Source: Halovibrio variabilis
GTDB taxonomy: Bacteria > Pseudomonadota > Gammaproteobacteria > Pseudomonadales > Halomonadaceae
NCBI RefSeq assembly: GCF_007991175.1
Contig: NZ_BJXV01000008.1
Coordinates: 225,373 to 289,372, forward strand
Direction: 5' to 3'
DNA length: 64,000 nt
Position 1 is the first letter of the stretch; each line of letters opens with the position of its first letter. The notes beneath the pieces are model-generated. The model searched no databases. It worked only from the letters and a program-made list of their open reading frames with translations, and was not told where the DNA came from. The translations under genes and the position numbers were made by a program. Shown here piece by piece: positions 9,720-17,572 of the stretch.

Positions 9720-9960
9720 AATCAGCGCGTTACTCTGCTGCCTATCGCCAACACGCTTTAAACTGAGGATTGGGGTTAATCACTGTGCTAGAAACGCTGT
9801 TAAGAACGATGTTAAAAACGAGGGCAGTGAGCTGTTTCGCAGTTTCGACCCAAAAGCGCGCGAGCCGTGGTACATGGGCTTTAGCCTACAAGGCGGCGAT
9901 GAAGCGGATGCTTAGCCAGTGTGGCGGCAGTCGGCCGACGAGTTAAGGTGCCCTCGGCTA

Positions 9961-10629
9961 TTAGCCGGGCGGCTGCCTGAGCAACAGTTCCACGCGCCGA
10001 TTGGCCGCTCGCCCAGCCGCGGTGGCGTTTGACTCTATTGGCTGAGTATCGGCGTAGCCGACGGCCCGCATCTGTGAAACGTCGAACCCTTGGCGCTCTA
10101 AATGGCGCACAACGGCAATCGACCGGGCCGATGAGAGTTCCCAGTTAGACGGAAAGCGGGCTGTTGCAATAGGCACGCTGTCGGTATGGCCTTCCACCGA
10201 TATCTCACCGTCAAAACTGGCCAGCACATCCATCAGGCTTTCTACCACGCCTTGCCCCTGGGTCGTAAGCACGGCTTGGCCGCTGGGAAACAGCAGGTTG
10301 GTATCAATCCGCAGCGTGACCCCTTCGCGGCCTTGCGAAACATTCACACCGGGGATATTGAGCCCCGAAAACTGCGGCTGCAATCCCTCGTGGCGAGGCT
10401 GTATGCCGGTGGCCAAAGACGCCAGCGGCAATGAGGACACAGCGCTTACCGAACGCATGAAGGCGGTATCAGCGGCTTCACCGCCGCCCGGCGGGGTCAG
10501 CGAAAGCAGCAGTACAAACAGCGTGATGAGCAGCGTCAATACATCCAGGTAGCTGGTTAGCCAACCTTCGTCGCCATCGCCTGGCGACGGCGTCATCTCC
10601 AGCGCGTTGCGCGTATCGCGATCCAGCAT
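9961..10629 (-). CDS. motD: Flagellar stator protein, MotD/PomB type (OmpA-family)
   Basis: Protein of 222 residues. B-subunit of a second flagellar stator; it anchors to peptidoglycan and forms the ion channel with the MotA-like partner. One N-terminal membrane helix (about 23-45, GWLTSYLDVLTLLITLFVLL) carries the essential aspartate D29. The C-terminal OmpA domain (about 105-220) has EGHTDSVPI, NWELSSARSIAVVRHL and ANRRVELLL. It starts 5 bp after the motC stop. Shorter than the MotB encoded at 30130-31077 and clearly a different paralog. Ion specificity (H+ or Na+) cannot be read from sequence alone. Confidence 0.9.
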   Translation of the reverse strand: MLDRDTRNALEMTPSPGDGDEGWLTSYLDVLTLLITLFVLLLSLTPPGGGEAADTAFMRSVSAVSSLPLASLATGIQPRHEGLQPQFSGLNIPGVNVSQGREGVTLRIDTNLLFPSGQAVLTTQGQGVVESLMDVLASFDGEISVEGHTDSVPIATARFPSNWELSSARSIAVVRHLERQGFDVSQMRAVGYADTQPIESNATAAGRAANRRVELLLRQPPG

Positions 10630-10634
10630 CTGGC

Positions 10635-11456
10635 TTACCCCTTCGCCGCCGAACTAGCCGCCGCGTCAGGTTTTGGCTTGACGCTGTTATCCCGAATTTC
10701 ATCATGGTAGTTCGCAACGAAGGAGTTGAGCGTCTCTTCGATAAACGACGGTAGCCGACGCTTGGTAATCAGTGAGATGCCTTCGAGCACCATGTTCATG
10801 GTGATCAGGCGCTCTTCGGTGCGGCGCTCTAGTTTTACGGCGATCGGCTTAAACACTAAGTTAGCGAGCAAAATACCGTAGAAGGTGGTGAGCAGGGCCA
10901 CCGCCATGCGCGGGCCGATGACCTGCAGGTCGCCCGCGTCCATGACTTCCAGCATGTTCACAAGCCCGACCAGGGTGCCAATCATGCCAAATGCCGGCGC
11001 GTAGGTGGCCATGGTGCGAAATATTTGCGCTTCGGCATGCTCGCGGGCTTTCAGGCGGGCAATCCGCCAGCGCAGCATGTCAAAAATTTCGTCTTCTTTG
11101 GTGTTGGCAATTACCAACTGGATCCCGGTGCGCAGAAAAGGGTTGCGGGTATGCTCAAGCTCGCGCTCCACCGCCCGCACGTCGCCCTTGAACCACAGCC
11201 GCGACATATCCACCAGCTCGCGGATGTCGTCGCGCATATAGGTATTTTCGCGCCGAAACACCAACCCCACCAAACGCACGACGCGCAGCACTTCTCTCAG
11301 CGGGTAGCTGATAAAGGTAGCCGCCAGGGTGCCGGTGATCACGATCGCCAGGCCCGGCAGATTGACAAAGCTCTCGGGGGACTCTGCGGTAAAAAACAGC
11401 ACGCTCACCAGCAGTAATATGCTAGCAAAGATGCCAATCAGCGTTGAAGGATTCAT
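10635..11456 (-). CDS. motC: Flagellar stator protein, MotC/PomA type (MotA-family)
   Basis: Protein of 273 residues from the ATG at 11456 (AAGGAG upstream; an earlier in-frame start at 11477 would include that site). A-subunit of the second stator. Four membrane segments: two near the N-terminus (about 2-20 and 30-50) and two after the cytoplasmic loop (about 145-170 and 180-205). The conserved proline lies in TYAPAFGMIGTLVGLVNML. The loop carries charged residues (RENTYMRDDIRELVDMSR) likely to contact FliG. It is of the MotC/PomA branch rather than the E. coli MotA type. Encoded 40 bp after fliA, so it is probably in the flhBAF-fliA transcription unit. Confidence 0.9.
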   Translation of the reverse strand: MNPSTLIGIFASILLLVSVLFFTAESPESFVNLPGLAIVITGTLAATFISYPLREVLRVVRLVGLVFRRENTYMRDDIRELVDMSRLWFKGDVRAVERELEHTRNPFLRTGIQLVIANTKEDEIFDMLRWRIARLKAREHAEAQIFRTMATYAPAFGMIGTLVGLVNMLEVMDAGDLQVIGPRMAVALLTTFYGILLANLVFKPIAVKLERRTEERLITMNMVLEGISLITKRRLPSFIEETLNSFVANYHDEIRDNSVKPKPDAAASSAAKG

Positions 11457-11496
11457 CCACGGCTCCTTACCGGTCACAAATGAGGAAAAGTTGCAA

Positions 11497-12198
11497 TTAC
11501 AACGCGTCGTGTAACCGCGCGCGTAAACGACTCACGGCTTGGCTGTGCAGTTGAGAAACGCGTGATTCAGTCACGCCAAGCACAGCGCCGACTTCCTTGA
11601 GGTTAAGCTCTTCCTGGTAGTACAGCGCCATCAGCAGCTTTTCACGTTCGGGCAGCGCTTCAATCGCGTCAATCAAGGTTTGGCGCTGCTGACCGTCCAG
11701 CAATTGCTCAAACGGCGAGTTGCCGGGTTCATGGTTGATGGGTTCTCCACCGTCAGCGACCAGTTCCTCAAAAGGCAGTAACTGGCCACTGTTGGTATCG
11801 CTGAGAAGCTGCTGGTACTCACTCAACGGCATGTCGAGGTGCTGGGCGATTTCTTGCTCTTCAGGCGCCCGCCCTAGCTGCTGCTCTAGCTGACGAACGG
11901 CGCCGTCTACCGCACGCGCTGAACGGCGCACACTGCGCGGCAGCCAGTCACGGGTGCGCAGCTCGTCCATCATCGCGCCACGAATACGCTGGCTGGCAAA
12001 GGTGGCGAAGGTGGCGCCTTGGTTGGCATCGAAACGACCGAGCGCTTCCAGCAATCCCACCATACCGGCCTGAATAAGGTCATCGAGCTCAATGCTGGCG
12101 GGCAGTCGGACCTGTAGCGTCAAGGCCTGACGTCGCACCAGGGGCATATACTGCGTCAATAGCTCGCTTTGCTGGATTCTACCCTGTGCTGTGTACAT
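11497..12198 (-). CDS. fliA: Flagellar sigma factor sigma-28 FliA
   Basis: Protein of 233 residues. It directs RNA polymerase to late flagellar and chemotaxis promoters and is inhibited by FlgM. Region 2 is seen at LPASIELDDLIQAGMVGLLEALGRFD and RIRGAMMDELRTRDWLPRSVR; region 3 at about 100-150; region 4 at LPEREKLLMALYYQEELNLKE followed by the helix-turn-helix VLGVTESRVSQLHSQAV. Start ATG at 12198 has GAGG 7 bases upstream. It follows flhE by 26 bp in the long minus-strand flh unit. Four sigma-28 promoters found in this window are its likely targets. Confidence 0.97.
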   Translation of the reverse strand: MYTAQGRIQQSELLTQYMPLVRRQALTLQVRLPASIELDDLIQAGMVGLLEALGRFDANQGATFATFASQRIRGAMMDELRTRDWLPRSVRRSARAVDGAVRQLEQQLGRAPEEQEIAQHLDMPLSEYQQLLSDTNSGQLLPFEELVADGGEPINHEPGNSPFEQLLDGQQRQTLIDAIEALPEREKLLMALYYQEELNLKEVGAVLGVTESRVSQLHSQAVSRLRARLHDAL

Positions 12199-12224
12199 GC
12201 TCTCGCCTCGCGGCTATACAGCCT

Positions 12225-12632
12225 TCACTGATAGTTCACAATCATTTGCAACCCCTGCACACGAACAGGCCGCTGACCTGGGCGTAAGGCGAAGCGAAAA
12301 TGTAACGGCGCATCGGCTGTTCGCCCTGCTAGCGCGCGGGTAGAGCCACGCATTCCGGGTAACGCAACGCACTGCTCTGGGTGGCACAGCCAGGCGCTTA
12401 ACAGCGCACCGGGAGAATGCTGAAACTGCCACTGAACACGTTCGATCTGGGCGGCCTGAACGTTGGCCGCCGCCGGTGGCGCGACCTCTTGGCTGGCGCT
12501 GGCTCGATCGCTCATCGCCACCATCAGCCCGGGCACCTGAGTGCTCCAGCTCCCCGTGGCCGCGTGGGCGTTACCCAGTTGTGCTATTAATAACACAGCC
12601 CAACCTAACGATTTAAAAGGCCAGCTTAGCAT
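12225..12632 (-). CDS. flhE: Flagellar protein FlhE
   Basis: Protein of 135 residues with a signal peptide (about 1-24, cut after NAHA). FlhE is a periplasmic protein, best known in enterobacteria from flhBAE, reported to guard against proton leakage through the flagellar export gate. The C-terminal part matches the family: LLSAWLCHPEQCVALPGMRG (two cysteines likely to form a disulfide), then APLHFRFALRPG and a terminal QMIVNYQ that mirrors the QVIVNYR end of E. coli FlhE. A long linker (about 45-65) is extra. It sits between the FlhG-like gene and fliA rather than directly after flhA. Confidence 0.82.
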   Translation of the reverse strand: MLSWPFKSLGWAVLLIAQLGNAHAATGSWSTQVPGLMVAMSDRASASQEVAPPAAANVQAAQIERVQWQFQHSPGALLSAWLCHPEQCVALPGMRGSTRALAGRTADAPLHFRFALRPGQRPVRVQGLQMIVNYQ

Positions 12633-12657
12633 GCTTGTTGTCCTCGGCGGAGTAGGC

Positions 12658-13242
12658 TCATCGTGCCAGTACCAGTAATTGCATACTTAAATAATAGTCA
12701 GCAGCTTCCCGCAAGTTATCGAGTAATCCTTGGCGCGGCAAGTGCGGTTCATGGAGTGCCAGTAATCGGTTCGGCCCGCCGTGCTCACGCAGCAGGCGCA
12801 ACGTACGGTACATCGCGGCAAAAGCGTCGGCGTCGCTATTGATCCACAGCGCCCATCGGCTGTATTCATCGCGCAACTGGGCGAGGTTGGTAGCCTCCGC
12901 CTTGACGATATGAATGTCCCAATCGTCGGGGTCACCGGCCCAGCTGCGGCCTAGCGCTGACCACTGCCCCAGGCGAGCCTTGACCTTGCTTACCTGCGGC
13001 GCACCGCTACCGGGCAACCCGACCACCACCAGTGGAATTTTGGGCCCAGGCGGCTTGGCTGCCACAGGTGCCACCACCGCTGACGCCGTCGCCGCGGCTA
13101 GCGGCGGTTCCTGGACGCTCTCTGCCACATGCTCTGCCACATACTCAGCCGCAGAAACATCGACAGACGCTTCTTCGGCCTGCTGTTGACGCTGCAAATT
13201 TGCCCACTTGCGCAGCCCTGAGGCTTGATCTTGTTCGCTCAC
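12658..13242 (-). CDS. FlhG-position protein with DQAxxLR motif but no ATPase motifs
   Basis: Protein of 194 residues starting by a 4-nt ATGA overlap with the flhF stop, exactly where flhG/fleN normally lies. Residues 5-11 are DQASGLR, matching the DQAxxLR motif in the N-terminus of FlhG that stimulates the FlhF GTPase. Residues about 20-65 are a low-complexity A/E/V/P linker. The C-terminal domain (about 68-194: KIPLVVVGLPGSGAPQVSKV..., LWINSDADAFAAMYRTLRLLREHGG) shows no deviant Walker A (KGGxGKT) or MinD switch motifs. It may be a reduced FlhG, or an unrelated domain joined to the FlhF-activating peptide. The function is inferred from the motif and position only. Confidence 0.75.
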   Translation of the reverse strand: MSEQDQASGLRKWANLQRQQQAEEASVDVSAAEYVAEHVAESVQEPPLAAATASAVVAPVAAKPPGPKIPLVVVGLPGSGAPQVSKVKARLGQWSALGRSWAGDPDDWDIHIVKAEATNLAQLRDEYSRWALWINSDADAFAAMYRTLRLLREHGGPNRLLALHEPHLPRQGLLDNLREAADYYLSMQLLVLAR

Positions 13243-15425
13243 GCCACACCCTCTCGACTGATACTGCCCATTTGGCGAATCGCATCGCGGGCCATAAACG
13301 CGTAGACCAGCGCATCGAGCATACCGCTATCGCGCCGCCGCCGACGGGCACCCAATAGGTTGAGCAGGTCACCGCGCAGCGTCTGGGCGTCGTCATCGTC
13401 GGCCACATCGAGGTGCCCGGCGACCGCTGCCACGCCGCTGGCCATGAGCAGGCGCACATCGGCGTTCACATCGCCGCTGTCGGCGTCTTTTAGCTGCTGC
13501 CAGGCGCGCCGTGTCAGCGGCGCCAGCCCTTCGCTGTGTAGCTGGGTGAGTAGCAGCGACAGCACCTCCGAACCCAGGCGTGCGGGGGTCAGCCAATAGC
13601 GCCGCGTTACCACCTTGGCACTTTCGGGGTTACGCACTTCTCCATACCACGCCAGGAGCGCTAGGCCAGAGGCATCTTCAACTTCAGCGTAGGCGGTCCA
13701 CAACTGCATGGACTGGCCGCGAAAACGTACGCCCACATGGTGGGTTAGCACGCTGTCATGAAACAGTTGACGCAGCGTCTGACGTTCGCGGTAAGCAAAT
13801 ATACGCTGACTGGCGTTAACTTGGCTGATCCAGGTCAAATGCTGGGCTTCCAGCCACGCTAGCGCATCGGCCTCGGGCAAGCGCGGCAGTAGGTGCACTG
13901 CGACGCCGTTTGAGGCTGACAGCGCCGCCAAGCGCGGCTGCCAACCGGCCACGTGACGGTGCTGCAGCCACGGTAGCGCCAGCCACGCGCCCTCGGTGTC
14001 CAAGCCTATATCGGGCATTGCCCAGTCGCAGCCACGTTCATTGCGCCGCGCTGACCATGCCATGCCCAGCATAGTGTCGCTCGGCGGGTAGACCGCCAGC
14101 AGAGCATTAAGACGCTCTTCTTGTACACTGCTCGGCAGTGCGGCTAGGTTCCAGAGCGCTTCTAACGCTGCAAACCCTGTAATACGCTGGCGCAGACGTG
14201 CCAGCAGCGACGATAACCGCCGCCCCTGTCCCAGCACATCCCGCGACCAGCGCGGCATCGCCATTGGCGCGTCGGGACGTTGCGCGCGTTCACGCTGCGG
14301 GGATGCCGTGCTGAGCGCCTGATCCACTAGCGTATCCGGCGTAGCGATGGCCATATCTTCAGGCACCTGCTGCCCGTGGGAGCCAAACAGCACCCGCATG
14401 CCATGACGCATCACGATATCCAACACCGGCGCGAGGCAACCCGCCTCATCCTGCTTGGTAATAATGCAGTCATCCAATTCAGCACCCGCTGAGCGCGCAG
14501 CCTGCCGGTAGCGCAGCACAACTTCTTCGAGGGTTTCCGGCTGGCTGGCGGCGTTGAGCAGTAATACCAGGCGCACCCGCGAGCGCCCGCCCTGAAGGTG
14601 GGCGATTTGCTCAATCACCCGCTGGTCACGCTGGCTCATGCCCACGGTGTCGATAATCACCCACTGCTTGCCCTGCAAACGGCCCAGCAAATCGTCGATG
14701 GGCTGCTCGGCATCCAGCGCGTACATGGGGGTATCCAGCAGGCGCGCGTAAATCCGCAGTTGCTCGTGGGCACCGATCCGGAAGCTGTCGGTGGTGACCA
14801 GCGCCACCGGACGCGTGCCGTGGCGCATCACAAAACGCGCGGCTAGCTTGGCGGTGGTGGTGGTCTTGCCCACGCCCGTTGGCCCCACGAGCGCCACGAT
14901 ACCGGTTTGATCGAAAAAGCTCGCTTCATCGCTAAGGACACAGAGCCGCTGCATTAACTGCTGACGCAGCCACTCCAGCGGCGCTTCGCTATCGGCGTTT
15001 AAGGCCGCCAGCGGTTCGGGAAGCCCTGCTAGCAACTCGTCGGCAAGCTCGCTGCTAAAGCCCACCTTGCTTAGCAATTGGCGCAGTCGTTCAGCGCTGC
15101 CCGTTGGTCCCGCCTGGACAGCCGTGACCGCTTTTGCCGGCTGGCTGGCGAGTAGCTCTCGCATGTCCTGCATTTCGCGCAGTAAACGCTCGCTCATTGC
15201 CTGCATCGCGTCTTGCGGCGGCGCTTGAGCCGGGGCTTCAGGGGGCAAAGGTTCGGGCTCGGGTGAGGGCTCAAAATGATCAATGGCTTCGTCCGCCATG
15301 GCCAGAATTTCCACGCCGCCTTCGGTACGTCGATTGGCCACAATCAGAGCATCTTCACCGAGCGTTTCGCGCACTTGGCGCATCACATCGCGACTGTTGA
15401 CTCCCACGAAACGTCTCACACTCAT
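13239..15425 (-). CDS. flhF: SRP-family GTPase FlhF with a long C-terminal extension
   Basis: Protein of 728 residues; FlhF proteins are usually about 360-480. FlhF controls flagellar placement and number. The N-terminal B domain (1-50, MSVRRFVGVNSRDVMRQVRE) is typical. The NG GTPase domain spans about 105-375: P-loop GPTGVGKTTT at 181-190, TTDSFRIGAHEQLRIYA at 211-227, IIDTVG at 257-262 and TKQDE at 323-327. Residues about 380-728 form an extension with no recognised domain; it is rich in Leu, Ala, Arg and Trp (e.g. WLALPWLQHRHVAGWQPRL) and encoded at 13242-14288. Downstream gene overlaps by 4 nt; flhA ends 59 bp upstream. Confidence 0.93.
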   Translation of the reverse strand: MSVRRFVGVNSRDVMRQVRETLGEDALIVANRRTEGGVEILAMADEAIDHFEPSPEPEPLPPEAPAQAPPQDAMQAMSERLLREMQDMRELLASQPAKAVTAVQAGPTGSAERLRQLLSKVGFSSELADELLAGLPEPLAALNADSEAPLEWLRQQLMQRLCVLSDEASFFDQTGIVALVGPTGVGKTTTTAKLAARFVMRHGTRPVALVTTDSFRIGAHEQLRIYARLLDTPMYALDAEQPIDDLLGRLQGKQWVIIDTVGMSQRDQRVIEQIAHLQGGRSRVRLVLLLNAASQPETLEEVVLRYRQAARSAGAELDDCIITKQDEAGCLAPVLDIVMRHGMRVLFGSHGQQVPEDMAIATPDTLVDQALSTASPQRERAQRPDAPMAMPRWSRDVLGQGRRLSSLLARLRQRITGFAALEALWNLAALPSSVQEERLNALLAVYPPSDTMLGMAWSARRNERGCDWAMPDIGLDTEGAWLALPWLQHRHVAGWQPRLAALSASNGVAVHLLPRLPEADALAWLEAQHLTWISQVNASQRIFAYRERQTLRQLFHDSVLTHHVGVRFRGQSMQLWTAYAEVEDASGLALLAWYGEVRNPESAKVVTRRYWLTPARLGSEVLSLLLTQLHSEGLAPLTRRAWQQLKDADSGDVNADVRLLMASGVAAVAGHLDVADDDDAQTLRGDLLNLLGARRRRRDSGMLDALVYAFMARDAIRQMGSISREGVA

Positions 15426-15484
15426 GACTTACCCTTTGCCTATACTGGAAATGGTCGACGCTAGCCTATCACGCGCTGGGGGCA

Positions 15485-17572
15485 TTAACGCCCGCCCACC
15501 ACCGTGGTCACTCTTAGCGTGCGGTCATCGGGAATTTCTGCCTGAGACAATACCGACATATGGCGCAGACGACGGCGTAAAAAACGCGACAACACTGCCC
15601 GCAGCGAGTGCTGTACAACCAGCACCGGTGGTTCGCCTAAGCTTTCGTGGCGCTCCAACGCCTGCTGCGCCTGGGTCATTAGTGTTTCTGCCAAGCCTGG
15701 CTCCATTGCGCCGTTGCCGTTCATGGCCTGCACCAGCACTTGTTCCAGCTGGGCATCCAGCCCCATTACATTGAGCGTCTCCTGGCCGGCAAACCACTGC
15801 TGGACAATCGCGCGTCCCAGCGACACGCGCACTAGCGCCGTCAGCTCGTTGGGATCTTTTTGCTGCTGGGCGTACTCCGCCAGGGTATCCAAAATAGTCC
15901 GCATATCGCGGATAGACACATCTTCGTCCAACAGATTTTGTAAAATACGCTGTAGCACGGTCAGCGAAATCGCTTTGGGAATCACCTCTTCGACCAGCGC
16001 CTTTTGCTCATCGCCCATTTTATCCAGCAGCTTCTGGACTTCTTGCCGGCCCAGCATTTCAGGCGAGTGGCGATGCAACAGGTGGTTCAAATGGGTCGCG
16101 ATCACCGTGCTGGCATCCACCACGGTGTAGCCATACACCTGGGCATGCTCACGCTGGTTGCTATCAATCCATATCGCGGGCAGGCCAAAGGCGGGGTCTT
16201 GGGTATGGGTGCCCTGCAGCTCACCCGAGACCTGGCCGGGATTAATCGCCAGCCACTTGCCGGGCTGCGCTTCGGCGCGGCCGATTTCAGCGCCTTTCAT
16301 CGACAGCACATAGGCGTTGGGCGGCAATTCCAAATTATCACGGATATGCACGACTGGCGGCAGGAAACCGACCTCTTGGGCAAACTTCTTACGCACGCTT
16401 TTAATCCGCCCAAGCAGCTCGCCTTTTTGGCGCGAATCGACCAGCGGTATTAAGCGGTGCCCCACCTCTAAGCCAAGCGTATCGACCAGCTGCACGTCTT
16501 CCCAACTTGCTTCGGGGGTCTCCTGTAAAGGCACCGGCGCGGCGGCAATTTCCTCCTTGACCATTGAGCGCTCTTTTTGGCGCATAATAAGCCACGCAAG
16601 ACCCGCCAGCAGCGCGGTAAAGAATAAAAACACGACATTGGGCATGCCGGGCACCATGCCCAGCAGGCCCATCACCAAGGCGGCCAAAATCAGTACCTGG
16701 GGATTAACGAACAGCTGGCTGAGCATTTGCTGGCCAATGTCTTCGTTGGTATCCATACTCACGCGGGATACCGTGACACCCGCTGCGGTGGAGATCACCA
16801 GGGCGGGTATTTGCGCCACCAGGCCATCACCAATCGCCAACAGCATATAGGTTTGGCCTGCCGCGCCAAAGCTCATGTCGTGCTGCAGCATGCCGATCAT
16901 CAGCCCGCCGATGATATTGACCACCATAATCACCAAACCGGCAATGGCATCACCGCGGACAAACTTACTCGCGCCGTCCATGGAACCAAAGAAATCGGCC
17001 TCTTGTGAGACCTCTGCACGGCGCTTTTTGGCGTCTTCTTCGCCGATCAAGCCGGCATTTAGGTCGGCATCGATGGCCATTTGCTTACCGGGCATCGCAT
17101 CCAGCGTAAAACGGGCACCGACTTCGGCAATACGGCCGGCACCTTTGGTAATTACCATAAAGTTGATGATGACAAGAATCAGGAAAACGACCAAGCCAAC
17201 GGCGAAATTACCGCCGACCAGGAACGCCCCGAATGCTTCAATCACCTTACCCGCGGAGGCGCCGCCTTGGTGGCCCTCCATGAGCACCACGCGGGTAGAC
17301 GCGACGTTGAGCGACAGGCGCAGCAGTGTGGTAAACAGCAGCACCGCGGGAAACGCCGCGAAATCCAGCGGCTTCTGGGTAAACATGCTGACCATTAGCA
17401 CCATAATGGCCAGCGCGATGTTGAAGGTGAAGAGTAAATCGAGCGCGAAAGGCGGCAAGGGCACAATCATCATGCCCAAGATCATGAGGATAAGCAGTGG
17501 CCCGACCAGCAGCTTCATGCGTACATCGCTCACCCAGTCGCGCTTACCCACTAGCTGACTCAAGCCTTTCAT
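15485..17572 (-). CDS. flhA: Flagellar export gate protein FlhA
   Basis: Protein of 695 residues. FlhA is the large inner-membrane component of the flagellar type III export gate; its cytoplasmic ring receives chaperone-substrate complexes. The N-terminal half has eight membrane segments with FHIPEP-family hallmarks: TTLLRLSLNVASTRVVLMEG, the conserved cytoplasmic loop FTLDAMPGKQMAIDADLNAG and IGEEDAKKRR. The C-terminal cytoplasmic domain runs from about 350 and includes THLNHLLHRHSPEMLGRQEVQ. Its start overlaps the flhB stop by 4 nt, so flhB and flhA are translationally coupled. Confidence 0.97.
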   Translation of the reverse strand: MKGLSQLVGKRDWVSDVRMKLLVGPLLILMILGMMIVPLPPFALDLLFTFNIALAIMVLMVSMFTQKPLDFAAFPAVLLFTTLLRLSLNVASTRVVLMEGHQGGASAGKVIEAFGAFLVGGNFAVGLVVFLILVIINFMVITKGAGRIAEVGARFTLDAMPGKQMAIDADLNAGLIGEEDAKKRRAEVSQEADFFGSMDGASKFVRGDAIAGLVIMVVNIIGGLMIGMLQHDMSFGAAGQTYMLLAIGDGLVAQIPALVISTAAGVTVSRVSMDTNEDIGQQMLSQLFVNPQVLILAALVMGLLGMVPGMPNVVFLFFTALLAGLAWLIMRQKERSMVKEEIAAAPVPLQETPEASWEDVQLVDTLGLEVGHRLIPLVDSRQKGELLGRIKSVRKKFAQEVGFLPPVVHIRDNLELPPNAYVLSMKGAEIGRAEAQPGKWLAINPGQVSGELQGTHTQDPAFGLPAIWIDSNQREHAQVYGYTVVDASTVIATHLNHLLHRHSPEMLGRQEVQKLLDKMGDEQKALVEEVIPKAISLTVLQRILQNLLDEDVSIRDMRTILDTLAEYAQQQKDPNELTALVRVSLGRAIVQQWFAGQETLNVMGLDAQLEQVLVQAMNGNGAMEPGLAETLMTQAQQALERHESLGEPPVLVVQHSLRAVLSRFLRRRLRHMSVLSQAEIPDDRTLRVTTVVGGR

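Noticed and set aside
9652..9946. Small plus-strand genes (87 codons at 9652-9915; 53 codons from a GTG at 9785)
   Set aside because: No ribosome site or recognisable product; the two frames overlap each other and the first crosses the NrdR boxes.
9585..9960. Cobalamin riboswitch before nrdJa
   Set aside because: No B12-box-like sequence or long conserved leader was seen; NrdR boxes explain the region better.
14148..14290. Frameshift or gene fusion artefact making FlhF too long
   Set aside because: The frame is open without stops and no ribosome site or start is evident near the junction, so a true single protein is more likely.
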